A stretch of DNA of 64,000 nucleotides from Takakia lepidozioides (GCA_030704615.1 CM060731.1:76612756-76676755); one strand, 5' to 3'; positions 46,241-59,012 are shown, numbered from the stretch's first letter. Program-made: numbers and translations. The notes: a model not told the origin generated them from the letters alone.

Positions 46241-46417
46241 GACAACCAAGTTGTAACCCAATGGTAATGGGCACATATCACGTCGGAAATGGTTGTGGGT
46301 TCAATCCACCAATTGGTGTCATAAAGGTGTCCACCTTCCTGCTGGAGGCAGTAGCCTTTCGGGGTCAAGAGACACCATAATTTACGCTTCCTTCGGGAGG
46401 TGTCATATATTATATTA
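46241..46417 (+). mobile_element. tRNA-derived SINE, copy 2, with 11-bp target duplication
   Basis: Same body as copy 1 with A-box-like GGTAATGGGCACATATCA and B-box GTGGGTTCAATCCACC. Flanks TTGGGCCACTT (46230-46240) and TTGGGTCACTT (46418-46428) match at 10 of 11 positions, as expected for LINE-type target-primed insertion. The 3' end is TATATTATATTATT. Confidence 0.82.
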
Positions 46418-46892
46418 TTGGGTCACTTTTTATACTTTCCATTCATGATTGATGTGACCCACATGCGCATTGCCAGATATTCTCTCGTACAAAAAGCTGT
46501 AGTAGAGGTTTTGGTATGAAATGTGAACCTTGAATTGCAAGAAGAACCCAATATTTGTTCGACTTGAAGAAAACTTTGTAATTGTCTATGCAACTCATTT
46601 TGCTTTGGAAACAACCTGGACACTAACATTATATCACATCAAAAATAGATCTTCGGGGACTAACTATATAACAAATTCGACATTTATGCCGTTTCCAAAA
46701 TACACACAACAACCAGTTAATAGTCTTAACATCTTGTTACCGTTGGTAGTGCGGAGCAACGCGGACCCCTAGTATTTTTTTTTTTTAGTATACTTTTAAT
46801 ATAGTTTTTTAGGATTACATGCAAAATTGAAAAAACTATATAGCCATAACATATATTTCAACACATAGTAACGATATACATATACTATGGAC
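46418..46892. other. No gene supported
   Basis: An 80-residue plus-strand frame (46530-46772) has no recognisable motif. Confidence 0.3.
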
Positions 46893-47676
46893 TTTAACCC
46901 CTAAAGGACGACGCGACTCTATTCAGGTCGCGTCAGATTACTTGCCACGCTCTAATTCCCATGGATGATATTGGATGGAAGTGAACCTTGAAGATGAATT
47001 GTACATGTCAGAGAGGAGCACACGTGGGAATTTACAGCGCCAAAAAATCATAAAAGCTCTGCTCCCTAGAATTTTGCAAAGTGCCAGGGTTTCATGAAAT
47101 CCAGTGTTAGAGCACCATCCTGCCTACGTGGCAGCCAAATGGGCAATCTTCAAGATAACATCTAGGGCTGAAAATTTATCATAATGCCAAAAAATTTGGA
47201 CAAGGCACCAAGAAATGTTATTGTGCACTTAAAACAAATGTCACCTCATGGGTGTACTTGGCCAAAACAAGATTTTTTACCCCCCAGATTTCACATACAA
47301 AGCAGCCCCCAATAATTTTGGCATTTTGGTGAGAGATTTTGGGAGATGACCTGTTGGTTGCCCCAAATCTGGAGTCTGGAGGCCATTGCTTCAAGAAAAA
47401 ATGTAAAATCACCAAACTTGCATGGTCAAAGCAATTTTTCCTCTTTTTTTTTGTTCATGGTCTCAACTTGTTCAATTTTCTTTTGTTATAATCTACTAAA
47501 TGGAACAGTCAAAAGTGCTACAATTTTCTGAGGACCTTCATGTAGTAGGTAGGGATGAAATGGAATGGTTCATCCAGCTGGATGTAAGGGGGCAGGAAGT
47601 TACAACTCAGCAATGGAGGGTATGACCCACTTTTTGGGAAAACTCCCAAAAGTTAGCTTGTCCTTTAGGGGTTAAA
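46893..47676. mobile_element. 784-bp element with perfect 17-bp inverted ends
   Basis: TTTAACCCCTAAAGGAC (46893-46909) and GTCCTTTAGGGGTTAAA (47660-47676) are perfect inverted copies. No transposase inside. Target duplication not clear: the phrase ACTATGGAC abuts the left end and lies 8 bases beyond the right end. Class of element unknown. Confidence 0.65.
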
Positions 47677-47776
47677 AGTTGATTACTATGGACAGCAGAT
47701 GTTACACATAAAATTTTATGGACTAAAAAAAATATCATGTACACTCAAATAATGGCACAAAGGAAAAACACACTAA

Positions 47777-48924
47777 ATGCGCCATTATAAAATCCAACCC
47801 AAATCCACTTTTATATGGCCTAGTTACCTTAGGATACAGAAATGTTTCCCCTGTCAGGTTTCAAAGTCAGAAAGAGTCAGACCTCATGGATTATTGCAAC
47901 CTTGGTCTGTTCTTGGATGGAATTGGGAATCCATTAGCATGGATTTCATTGTGGCTTTGCCCAGGACCAAAAATGGCCATGATAATATCATGGTGCTTGT
48001 AGATATGCTATCTAAGATAGCCCATTTGATACCTACAAAGATGAGTGCTACGGGGATGTTGTTCATGAAAGAGATATTCAGGATCCATGGTCTACCTCGT
48101 GAGATTATTTGTGGCACGGATTCAAAGTTTACAAGTCATTTTTGGACTGGCTTGTTCAAGAAATTGGGAACCAAGGTGAGGCTGAGTATGGCATTTCACC
48201 CAGAAACAGATGCTCATATAGAAAGAACCAACCGTACAATAGAGGATATGTTGCGAATGTACGTTGGTGAGAGACAATCTTCTTGGGAACAGTTTATATA
48301 TTTGGTGGAATTTGCCTATAACAAGCATTTCCACAGTGCCATTGACATGAGTCCATTTCAAGCCTTATATGGACAAGATTGTTTAGCTCTTGCTTCGCTT
48401 GTTGCACCACCATCAAATGTGCAGAGTGTAAATGACAGAATTAAAGAAATGCACTCTGTACTGGATCTGGTGAAGCGTAGTATGCAGGCTGCACAGGAAC
48501 GGGCCAAGTTCTTTGCTGACAAACACAGGACTTTTCGTGAATTTGCTGTTGGTGATATGGTATTCTTGAAGGTCACACCTAAGAGAAGTAATTCGACACT
48601 TGACAAGTGTTACAAGCTGTCACCAAGGTTTTGTGGCCCATTCAAAATCCTAGAACGTCATGGCACAGTGACCTATGAGTTAGATCTGCCTCCAACATGG
48701 AAGTTCACAAAACTTTCCATGTCAGCCTTCTCCGGAAGTATATGTCAGATCCATCACACATCTTGCCCACGTTGCCTCAAGCTATGAGTGATGGTCAACT
48801 GATGGCTAAACCTAAAAAGATTCTGGAAACGCGAGTGAAACACTTGCAAAACCGATCTTACAAAGAGCATTTGATTAAGTGGTTGCACTACCCCAAGACA
48901 GGCTACTTGGGAGAAAGAATATGA
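47777..48924 (+). pseudogene. Ty3/gypsy integrase, near-complete, frameshifted at the C-terminus
   Basis: The frame starts inside the HHCC zinc-binding region (KCFPCQVSKSERVRPHGLLQP) and runs through the whole integrase core: first Asp in SISMDFIVALP, second in IICGTDSKFTSHFW, Glu in HPETDAHIERTNRTIEDML, giving the D,D-35-E triad. The C-terminal domain is RFREFAVGDMVFLK-like and YKLSPRFCGPFKILERHG. A one-base shift near 48700 moves the end into another frame (VHKTFHVSLLRKYMSDPSHI; ILETRVKHLQNRSYKEHLIK, a chromodomain-like tail). Upstream gag, protease and RT are missing. A polypurine tract and LTR follow directly. Confidence 0.85.
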
Positions 48925-48977
48925 ACTAACATTGAGTTACCCCTCATTTTCTGTCATTAAGGACAATGACCTATCTT

Positions 48978-49847
48978 TGGGAGGGGGAATTTGTTAGGTG
49001 CCTAAGCTCAGAATGGAACTGTGGAGCAGTTCGCTAGATAAGTAAGGCAACCGCTGAAGACTCGCGACAGGTGACGGACAGCAGACAGCTGTAGGTGATG
49101 AAGACTTGGACAAGTTTGTGATTCTTCATGAGACTAGGGATTCCAGAAGATGACGAGAGCCAAAGATGAGGAGAACGATGTCGGGCTGCAGGTCCTTGAA
49201 AGGGGCTGAATTAGAAAAGAGAATGTGCAGATAAAGAGTAAGGCACTGCGTGGAGGTTGGGTGGACCGGAATTGGCATCCGGTGCAGTGCCGTTAGAACT
49301 ATTGATGTAGATGCAACTTCTGCTCTTTTGGGTTGTCAAGAACCAGAAGTGTGAGTATCGTCGCTGTATAAATCGTGTGAACATGGTGTTGGATTTGGAA
49401 TGAGATCAACTGTATTTGAGTTCATGTCACAATTCAGATATGATTTGAATGGAATATGGGCTATAATTAAATTTGGGTTGAGAGTTGTGATCAAATTGGA
49501 CCTGCCCTACGGTTGAAAAGTAGAGAGAAATGGCAATTTCAGCCCCACCTTCCGGTGCCCTTTCTGTGGCTGTAAAGCTCTCTTTCGGACTGCAACATTG
49601 TCTTCATACTTCATACCCTATAGTCCGCTCACCGTACCCTACACACTTCCATGCACTGATATATTTCCTTCTGTCTCAAAAGATTTCCAGGGATTGCATA
49701 CGAAATTGTCTTGACACTTCTCCGATCTGCCATACACTTGTTTCAGAAACTGTTCCAAAATTCAGCACTACACTTTACACCGCGAAGAAGGAGGCCATGT
49801 GGGAGACGGACTTGCAACTTCATCCCAGCTCTTGAAGTTGCTACAAA
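48978..49847 (+). mobile_element. Polypurine tract and 3' LTR of the gypsy relic
   Basis: GGGAGGGGGAATTTG (48978-48991 region) precedes TGTTAGGTGCCTAAG, the likely LTR start at 48992. A GTATAAATC box lies near 49363. TG...CA ends fit 48992-49847 (GTTGCTACA), about 856 bp. The outer end is inferred only from the terminal CA and the change to minisatellite sequence right after. Confidence 0.55.
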
Positions 49848-49934
49848 TGGATGGATATATGTTCCATCCACGTATGGATATATGGATATATGGATATATG
49901 TTCCATCCATGTATGGATATATGGATATATGGAT
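49848..49934. repeat. GGATATAT minisatellite, left target of the LINE
   Basis: Two tandem copies of a 41-43-bp unit (ATGGATATATGTTCCATCCA, CGTATGGATATATGGATATA). The second copy, 49890-49930, is identical over 41 bases to 59013-59053 on the far side of the LINE. Confidence 0.85.
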
Positions 49935-50598
49935 TTTTATTTTATCTTATTTTTAAGGAAAATGGGTAGTAGCCCTGGGTATTTCTTAAGTTTATTTGTC
50001 GGGGAAAAAAATTAAAACCCCTATGACTCGCCATGTAGGCACACACACTGTAGTCAGTGACAGATTGAACTACCCTTGCTTGAGAAGGACACACACTGTA
50101 ATCAGTGATAGATGGATCTATCCTCTCTTGAAGAGTTGATTGGAACCTTAAACCTCATCCATATGGGGTGGATGAATCGTGTAAAAGCAGCTAAGTGCTA
50201 AAGAACGGCCCTATGGCCTCCATCCTGCACGGATGTTTTTTTCCCCGTTTCGGAGAGATGCAGTAAGGAAAACTAGGGCTAGAATCCTATGCTATGTTGT
50301 TAGGGGGTCGCGACGGACAAGCCTCGCCTGCCAGAGGCTTTGTAGTTGAGTGATTGTGCATGCGAAATCAACTGAATAGAGGAATATAAGTTTATGAGAG
50401 CGAGAAGGTGGCGAGAACGATGACTATCGGAATGTCAGCCTGGCTGTTGTCTTGATATGCCTCCAGTTTATATCCCTATCGAATTCCGGGGATGCCGCCA
50501 TGGAGTGCCGACCCGAGATTTCTCCATCTGACTGGGGGGAGCGCTGTCCAGTTGCAGCTTGACTGATCGGGAGAACTGCAGATGTGTCCGTTGGTGGC

Positions 50599-53500
50599 CT
50601 AGGTGTTTTTGAAGGCTGCATGTAGTGCTGCTGCACATTGAGGTGCTCTTTGAATGTCTACACATAATTTTATCCAAGCCTTTCTTGCCTCAATTTGCAA
50701 ATCCCAGAAGATTCTAGCTAACAAGACTGACAAAGAGCATGTGGACCTTGAGAAAGACCAAGCACAGTGCGCTTTCCATATGTGCCATAGCGTGGAGGCT
50801 CGCAAGCATTCGAAGACCGGACATTCGTGAGCCTGTCCTTTGGAGTTCATATCATAATTAAGCAGGAGGGTGATGGGTAACAGGGGCTGCGGATTCCAAT
50901 CTTTGTAGAGCCCTTTAACTGCGTTCCAGACTTTAACTAGAGCATGGCATCCTAGAAGGCAGTGCTCCAATGTTTCTATCAATCCCGAAGTACAGCAAGA
51001 ACATAGTAGTGCATCGTGGAATTGGAGCCATTCTCCCACCTTAAGTACCCTATTCGCGATCTGCCATAGGAATGCCGAGATTTTTGCAGGCCTAGTTTTT
51101 ATCCATATGGATTTCCAAATTGCCTTCCAGTTTTCATTTTGAAAGCCAAAAGATTGTCATTTGGTGTTCCATTTGACATGGAGAGGCTTAGGATCTACCA
51201 AGGCCTTGTAGGCCTTCCTAGTGGTGTAAGTGAAAAAAGGGACCGGCGAATTTTTGAAAGTCCAAGTCCACTCTTTGGGGTCGAATTGTAGTTCTGCCAG
51301 GGGTCTTCCCAGCACCCATAGGAAGGAACTCTCTGCCAGCCAGGTACAAGTAGGGATGGATGGATCTGGCTCGGGGTTCATGTCTTTCGTGGGGGAGGTC
51401 CAACAGCAGACCCTTATCGGTGTATGAGCAAACAATGGAATTCGTAATGAGTCTCTACTTTGAAGGGACGGGATCATTATTATAGGGTTAATGTGGAATG
51501 GAAATCCAACGAAGCAGTCATGTAGCATGTCCTTGATAAAGAATACTGTCAGTTTGCTATTCGTAATCCCTAGAGACCAGAAGTTGGTGTTGGGTTTAAC
51601 ATGACATGCTTGAAGAGTTGGGAGCCAGACAGAGGGGATGGAGTCTTTAACAATTTGGTGACCATGATATAGTCTGGCCCTTCCTACTTTGAGAGCTAAG
51701 TGTTCGGGCTCATGAAAGCCGCGGCTGTTCCATAAATCATTAACTTGGCTGACACCCTTCCTGTCCCAGAAAGACCAGCGATGTGCCTGCGATTTTTGCG
51801 TGAGAGAGGGGGGGTTGTCATTCAGGAAGATGTGCTACCTCAGTATTTCCTCATGGTTCTGCGGTTCCGATTTTTTGAGGAAGGGTCTGAACCTCCCCCA
51901 GGCTTGCCATATAGAAGACCATAGAGATGATCCTGGCGATTTATGTCTGAAGCCTTGAGACACCCATCTAAAGGAGGGGTTCCATTGAGAGTTTTTGAGA
52001 GGGGACGAAGCCTGAATGTGTCCTGTCACCAAGAATTTCCACCAACCCCCCTTCGGACCGAAGAATCTGGGCAACCATTTACCTAGCAGTGCTGATATTT
52101 ATGTGTTCGGGTCTATAAGGCCAAACCCCCCCATTTTTTTGGGGAGACAGATCTGTTTCCACGATACCTGCGGTCTTTTGCGATTCGAAGAGCTGCTTTG
52201 TGCTCCCCAACACTACAACAGATCGCGATAATTATGACTGCCAAACCGTGGTAATCATGGTTTTCTTGACTTTGACCATGACTGCACCATGTTTTTATAT
52301 GAAATTGACTTCCCGCAGTCGTTCATACGACTGTAGTCATATAAACGACTATCTAAGTAATCGTCTATATGACTACATGGCTCCGGAATGGGCGGAAGGC
52401 TGGTCAACGACAATTGACCAGATTTAGCTCACCACTGATAGTCATTTCCATTACTACAATGTACATGGATGAGGTTACATAGTCATGATGACTACTGGGG
52501 ATTTTGTAATTTGGTGTGTATAATACAATTAAAACACCATATGATCACATAAATAACTAATGGGTGTATTGGTTAGCAGGTAGTGAACTATAACTCTTAT
52601 AGTAAAGAGGTTGGAGGTTCAAACTCCTCTAAGTACAATCAAATGGATAAGATGGCCCTAGGGTTAGTAGGCGAACTAGGGATAGCATATGGCACCTTAG
52701 ATGGGTTGTCATGTGGTTTTTTCTTTATTATAAAATGTATTATGCCACGTGGCCCAACGCGGTACGACGCGACATTTGACATTTTTTTATAAAAAAAATT
52801 AATTTGTTTGAAATTTTTTATTTTATTTTATTAATCAATTGCGCCTCGCCACGCCTGTTCCTTAAATTTTATTTAAAATTATATATATAAAACGCTCGCC
52901 ACGTGGCGCTGCAGCGGCGACTGCAATATGGTATATATGACTGCAGTGAGAGATATCACTTGGTTTATCTGACTGTAGTCATCCGGACCGTACCATCCTA
53001 TACTCATTGTATTCACTTGGTTTGCACGACTTATAGTCATAGAAGTCATATGTACCGTTTATGACTGTAGAATAGTCATATATACAATCTTAAATACCGC
53101 GATCTGTTGTAATGTAAGCAAAATTCCTGAGAAGAACTTTGATCTGTTTGGTTTGTGAAGAGTTGGGCCTCCAAGAGGATGAGAAGAACCAAATCCCTGC
53201 CGAGTGGATCTGATTTACTGCTAGCACCCTACCAGTTGTTGAAAGGTGTTTGGAACCCCAGAAGGAGAGTTTTTTTTTCAATTTCGCTATAGTGGGTGCG
53301 AAGCGTTGCTCATCTGTGAGGTTCACTCCATAAGTATAGCCCAGGTAGGTCGTTGACTGACCAGGTCTCAACCATGAGAGGCCCAGATTTAATCCACAGG
53401 TGGGGTCTGTCCCTATCGTGGATCTGGATAGATCCCCGGCTAGGATTGCACAAGTCTTGGCCCAATTAACCTTAAACCGGAAGCCTGACAGAACGAGTCC

Positions 53501-55723
53501 AGTGTTTGAGAGGTGTTGTGAAGGTTTTCCGAGGAAGCTTGCAGCATGAGAAGAGTGTCGTCCACAAACATCGAGTCTTTGACTTGCGCTGGCTGGTTGG
53601 TATGATAATTGGAGACTTGAAGGCCTACAATGTCTGTGTTATTTTCTAGCATGTATCATAGGGAATCTGCGACGAAAAGAAAAAGGAAATGAGCTAGGGG
53701 GCAGCCTTGTCTGACAGATCTTTGAAGGGGGAATGGTTTAGAGAGCTGGCCATTAATCATGACCCTACTAGATGAGTTCTGCAGAAGAATGGCAGAACGA
53801 TTCTGGAAGACCGACCTTAGTTAGGGCTCCTAGCAAGAACGACCATTCCACCCTATCAAAAGCCTTTTCAAAATCAAGAAGCAGCAAGGCTATAGCTTGC
53901 TCGGTTTGTAGGGCATAATGTGGAGCTTCCTGGGCTAGAAGAAGATTGTCCATAATGTAGCGACCTTTTATGAATCCTGTCTGGTTGGGCCTAATCAGTT
54001 TAGGAAGTAGGGGTTGTAGTCTTAGAGCTAGAGCTTTGGCAATGATGCTATAGGCTACGTTTAAAAAGGTGATAGGTCTGTAGTTGGATATGTTAGTGTG
54101 GTCTCTTTTTTTGAAGAGCAGTGTTACCACTCCTTGAGACATAGAGGCTGGCATTCGCGCTATCAGGAAGATATGATTCGCCATGGAGAGGAAATCTTTT
54201 GAGATGTCCTTCCAGAGAGCCTTGTAAAACTCCACTGGCATTCCGTCCAGTCTTGGGGATTTGCCGTTATTTAGCTTGGAGAGAGCATTCCCGAGCTCCA
54301 TCTCTGTGAATGGGCCTTCCAGGGAGGCAGCTAGCTCCTGGGTGAGCAATGTTGGAGTGGATTGAAGGCAGTGATTCTGATGGGGAGATGTTGCAGTGTG
54401 GCCTCCGGAGAAACTGCTAAATAAGGATTCAAAGTGTTTGCCTGCTAAGATTGCCATGTGTTTGGGAGAAGAGACTGATATACCCGAAGGCTGGTCAATC
54501 AGTTTGGTGATGTTTTGAGAGGCTCTCCGCAGCTTGGATTTTTCGAAGAAATATTTGGTCATCTTTTCCCCTTTTGTAGACCAGTTTATGCCTGCCTGAA
54601 GTTTGAGTTTTTGTTCATGGGTAGACTGAAGAATCTCTAGGTTTTCCTTGGCTTGGAGGTAAGTCATGTATGTGTGCTCATCACATCTAGTGGATTCAAC
54701 TCTAGATTGACATACTGAAAGACATGTATGAAGGGCCTTGATTTTGCGGGAACGGGCTTGGGCCAAGCTTTTGCTCATGGATTGGGCTTTATTGCAGGCG
54801 ACTTTGAGTTTAGCTTCAAACTTGGAGGATGGGTCAGTTGTTGTTTCACCCCCTTCATTCCAAGCTTGAAGAAGGCCTTGTTTGAAAGAGGTTAGTTTTA
54901 ACAGGGAGGAGTTTAGCTTATACAAGCCTCTCCCCCTGGATTGAGTATTTGGGATTTTGATTGTTGACGATACCAGAGCATGATCAAAGCCCTATTGGAT
55001 CGGAATCTGGGGGATTCTAGAAATCCACTGAACAGGGTTGAGTGACGTATAAAATCTATCCAATCTAGCCATTTGAAGGTGAGGGAGAGATCTATTATTG
55101 GTCCAGGTAAAGGATGGAAGGGTAGGGCTTGTCCCATAGGGTTGAGTGATGGCTTCTGTGAGGTTGTGGTTCTGAGTGAGAGTATTCCAAGAGTCTATCT
55201 CTAGTGAGGAGGGGTTTACTAGTGATGGATCTCTACGATCACGAAGATCCTCCACCATGTTGAAGTCTCCCATTAATATCCAGCTGTCTATGTTTGGAGC
55301 ATATTTCATTTTGCTGTCTATGGCAGTCCAGAAATCTGCCTTGTCTATGGTGTTGTTGGGAGCGTAAATGTTGACTATTCCTAGCGAGCCTGCATTGTTG
55401 GGAATTGCAATTTTGCAGAATTGAGCTCTTCCTGGAATCCATGAGGCCTCTGAAACTAGTAGAGCGTGGATTGATGGAGAGAGGAGGATTGTTGTGCCTC
55501 CCCTCGAGCCCATGGAGGTTGGTTTCCAGAGCGACAGCCCAGCAGGCCATAGTTGATCTGAGAGTTGCCGAATTTTTTGCGGGTCTAGCTTGTGTTCCTG
55601 GATAGCAACAATTGCATCTTGCTGCAGCAGCGGGCTGAGCCACGACCTTAGTCTGACTCTTTTTAGGGAATCTCGGCCCGTCCCCATTCCCCGAACATTC
55701 CAAGAGTCTAGCCTAATGAGCAT
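50599..55723 (-). pseudogene. LINE ORF2: AP endonuclease, reverse transcriptase, zf-RVT
   Basis: ATG 55723 starts the endonuclease: DSWNVRGMG, AIQEHKLD, WILMGDFNMVE (catalytic Asp/Asn) and MARLDRFYTSLN. The last catalytic motif FDHALVSSTIKIP appears in a third frame near 54990. RT follows at 54925-53768: NYRPITFLNVAYSIIAKALA, TGFIKGRYIMDNLL, LLLLDFEKAFDRVEW. After a shift come RQGCPLAHFLFLFVADSL (about 53690) and the active site MFVDDTLLML (53652-53440). The tail includes TYLGYTYGVN (53371-53090), then, beyond the CACTA insert, SVSPKKMGGFGLIDP, and a zf-RVT domain with ETLEHCLLGCHALVKVW (51039-50599). Frameshifts occur at about five points. Function would be target-primed reverse transcription; this copy is dead. 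Confidence 0.88.
52211..53114. mobile_element. 904-bp non-autonomous CACTA element inside the LINE
   Basis: Ends CACTACAACAGATCGCG (52211-52227) and CGCGATCTGTTGTAATG (53098-53114) are 17-bp inverted repeats with one mismatch, starting with the diagnostic CACTACAA. Subterminal zones are filled with TATGACTG/CAGTCATA-type repeats on both sides (52231-52400, 52920-53080), as in CACTA elements. Flanking triplets CAA and TAA match in two of three bases. LINE coding sense (VLLRNFAYI) stops at the right end and resumes at the left. No transposase inside. A B-box-like GGTTCAAACTCC at about 52617 suggests a tRNA-like or SINE fragment within. Confidence 0.85.
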
Positions 55724-58687
55724 GATGAGGAAGAGCTAGGGCTAAAGAATTACTCTCATTTGATGGCCCCATAGGATCAAAGAAGAATCTGACCCTTTTG
55801 TCTGATGGAAACAGACAGTTTTTCCAGAGGAATCCCCGAGGGGGATTTGGGAGAAGTTTCTTGATATTCATCATAATGACGGATGAGGTTTGGGTTGAAT
55901 GATCAGAAATGGCTGTGAACTGTCCATGGTGTGGGTGGATGGCAGAGATGGAGAGGAGACAGGCAGCTGAGCGGAAATAGTCGGAGGGTAGTGCAATATG
56001 AAAGGCAGGGAGGCTGGTATTGTTTTGTTGACTATTAAGATAAGGCATAGCAAAAGAGGAAGGCAGCTCGATGCAAGGTATTTTCCTACGATATTTTTTG
56101 GCAGCCAAGTCTTTGCAACACAACACCCAACATTTTTTGGGGTTCATCTTATCCATGTTATAAATGAAATACGGTTTGGGTGAGATAAGAACCTGGCCCA
56201 TTGAGTTAATAGCATCCTCTGCCAGTGTCTCTGCAGCTGCCACTGCGTGCTCCATAGGTGTCTTCGTGGCTTCCTTAAGTGTGCCCCTTCCACAGGGTCA
56301 ATTGCTTCAGAGAGGGGCTGGCTGGCGAACACGTCTTTTTTGCTGACCGAACTTGAATTGTCCTGCATGTTCATTGATGGTATCCCTGATTCCGCAGAGA
56401 CGCTGGAGGATGACGAAGGAGATGGATGTGTCTGAGGCCCATACAGGTAATCCCTAGTTCTCTGCAGGTCCCCTCTGTGATTGATCTCGTCGATGTTTGC
56501 TTCTACAATAGCCTCCAGGATAGAAAAGGCATTAGCCAACGTATCTCTGTATCTGGGTTTGAGCCTGCTTGCCCCTCTGGGCTCTGAAAGAATGCTCTTC
56601 TTGACCCAAACTGCTCCATTCGGGGGTGGTACCAGATAAATGTCCGCCTCTTCCATCAACGCCAAGATGTGAACTGTTGGATTGCAGCTGAGTCCTGGGA
56701 AGTTTTCGAGGAAGGAGTCCCAAAATACTCTGGTGGTGCCTGCTAGGTGGTAGTACGGAAGGAAAGACAAAAGGAATTCCTGGATTTTTTTCCTTAGCAT
56801 ATTCTCCGGACAAGTATTGGGAGGACAATTTGCAATGAAGTGCTGAACATCCTGGACCGTTATCCATAGAGAGGCGAAGTCTTCCCATGTTGCTTCTGTG
56901 ACAAGTAGGGACATTGGGGGTCCCTTCCTGAACACCAGGGGAGAGATGCATGACGCTTTGGGGGTATCATTGATGTTGACTTCAGAGGAGCATTGGAGAG
57001 AAAGGCTGGGAAAAGATTTGATTCCTCTTAGAATTTTTGCTATTGTTGAGTGACTAGCAATTCCTGTGAGAATTGTGGAACCTGATGGTGGGACGTTGGG
57101 GAGGATACCCGAGTCCGCCGGTGGCGGAGTTGGGGAGGGCAGTGCATCCTGTGCTGGAATCCATTTTCCTTTTGAGGTCCATGAAGCCTTCTTTGTTTTG
57201 GATCCGAGTCTTGTCTTAGCTTTTTGTTGACCTGGACGGATGGGCTAATGGAGCTCCCTCCCCCCCCTTATGACATCGTTTTGACCATTTACCTGCAAGA
57301 GATCTGTCGGATCTTTGGAGATGGCTGGCCCCATTGGCTGGCTTGGCTGTTTCCTTCCAGAGAAGTTCGAGGCCATCCTCGACGGTGTGATGCCCTTCTG
57401 CTGCTTATGCGGGGGGGTTTGAGAATGGTTCCTGTACCTAGTTATCATTTTCTTTTCTCCCTTGCATTCCGCCTTGGTATGACCCAGCTTTCCGCAGTTG
57501 AGCATGCCTGTGATGATGTCTCTTCTATGAGCCTGATGGTGTAATAATTACCCAACTCATCAATGGGGAGCCTCACATAAGGCGGGAGAGTGGCCTCATT
57601 TGGCATCATCAATACAAATTTTGCACCTCCTGAATCGTTAAGTCTTGATGCAATGGTGGAGGATCTCCAAGCAGGGTCATTCCTGATGTTGTCTGGGCAC
57701 ATGAATGGATCAAACACTGAGATGCAACCCAGATAGTAACCAAAGTGATTAGCAATATCTGGGAGGTTGTAAAGGTATTGATCTGGTATGAATGGCACAG
57801 ATACAATTATGTGCCCCCACAGTTTGCCATTACGATTGCCCATATTGGATGACCACGGAAAGATGTTGATGTTGAATCCAAATAGATGTGGATTAAAATT
57901 GAGTGCCTGGGCTGCTGCTGCCTGGGATTCAAAGGCAATCGAAAAGAAGCCCTTTCCCTTTGCGTGGCAAAAATGCTGTTTGAGTTCTCCTGGCCCTCCC
58001 AAGTGGCGAAGCGCCCAGTCTCGAACTGATTTTCTACTGACCTTTCTTCCAGGAAAGTGCACGAGGATTCCTCTTTCTTCCAGGGATTCCACCCTCTTCT
58101 GCATGTCAAGTACGTGCATGGAGATAAGATCCCATTCGCCATCCATGGCCTCCTGTTCCTCCACATTTTCCATGATGAGGAGGCCGTGATCGTCCAGGGG
58201 AGTGGTTTCTGCCACTGGACTGAGATCCTGGGACTGGCGTTCATGAACCAGGTGTCGTGAGATCTGAGAAGAGCGCGTGGGGGATGGTGGTCTCCTGACG
58301 ATGGATTGACACAGAGGGATAGCCTGCGCCTGGTGGGCCAGAAAGAAGCCCGTACCCGAGGTTGGCTGCGGGCGGCTGATCAGTGGAGTTCTGGATGGTC
58401 CTTGACGAGGGCGTTTCCAAGAATTGGAAGAGCGGCGCATTTGAGAGGCGTTGAGAGGGCCCATGTTTAGCTGAATGGGAGAAGGTAGAAAGAAAAAAGT
58501 GAGCTTTAGCTGGCGTGCTTAGAAGAGCTTGGAGGTGGACGGAATGAGAGTGCGGGAGGGGCTTAGATTGAGTGGGATCGATAGGGGGAGCGGGAAAGGA
58601 TGTCGGGATGGCTAGATTCGTCAGTTGAGGGACCCGACCAGGTGGCAGTAACGAAATACTGTGCCATGAAGTTGACGGCGACTGCAA
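55713..58687 (-). pseudogene. LINE ORF1: nucleic-acid-binding protein with CCHC knuckle, frameshifted
   Basis: Start region at 58687 (Pro/Ser-rich), main frame 58464-57445 with a coiled stretch (DLISMHVLDMQKRVESLEER) and an RRM/DUF4283-like segment (KGFFSIAFESQAAAAQALNF). A shift near 57480 leads into a zinc knuckle CLNCGKLGHTKAEC. Further frames 56935-56144 (WEDFASLWITVQDVQHFIAN, YYHLAGTTRVFWDSFLENFP) and 56255-55713 complete it. The ORF1 stop (55713-55715) lies after the ORF2 ATG (55721-55723), an 11-nt overlap typical of LINE ORF pairs. The product would coat the element RNA. Confidence 0.7.
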
Positions 58688-59012
58688 GCCTTTTGGATTC
58701 CCGATACGGATGAATAGCGCCGCTTACTTGCGAGAAAATTAAGAAGGAGAGGTGGGATGAAGAGGTGATGATGAGAGTTCTGAAAATGAGGGTGAAATGT
58801 GACCGATTTGTTACGGGAAACTAGAATAAAGTGGAGTTTGAGGATGCTTATGCTTCCTAGTCGAGGAATCTGATTGGGATGATTGTAAGGGGCTGGCTAG
58901 GCGGTCGAGGTAGAGTCAGGAAGGGCTTTTGGGAGAGACGAAGAGACCGTTGGAGGCTCTCTCTCTCACAGCAAACTGCGGAGCTCCTACATCGCTATCC
59001 GATCTCTATCCT

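Larger units (their letters stand above)
49931..59012 (-). mobile_element. 9.1-kb LINE flanked by identical 41-bp direct repeats
   Basis: The segment reads as a full-length non-LTR element on the minus strand: 5' UTR near 58690-59012, ORF1, ORF2, and a 3' UTR ending in an A-rich tail (complement of ATTTTTATTTTATCTTATTT, 49933 on). Direct repeats at 49890-49930 and 59013-59053 are identical. They are unusually long for a target duplication, but the left site is itself a tandem minisatellite, so slippage or recombination may have helped. The element is interrupted at 52211-53114 by a CACTA MITE and carries several frameshifts. Its family also supplies the truncated copy at 33.3 kb. Confidence 0.8.

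Noticed and set aside
52560-52640. tRNA gene
   Set aside because: A B-box-like GGTTCAAACTCC and a 5-bp anticodon-like stem are present, but position 33 is not T and the acceptor stem pairs poorly; at best a tRNA-like SINE remnant.
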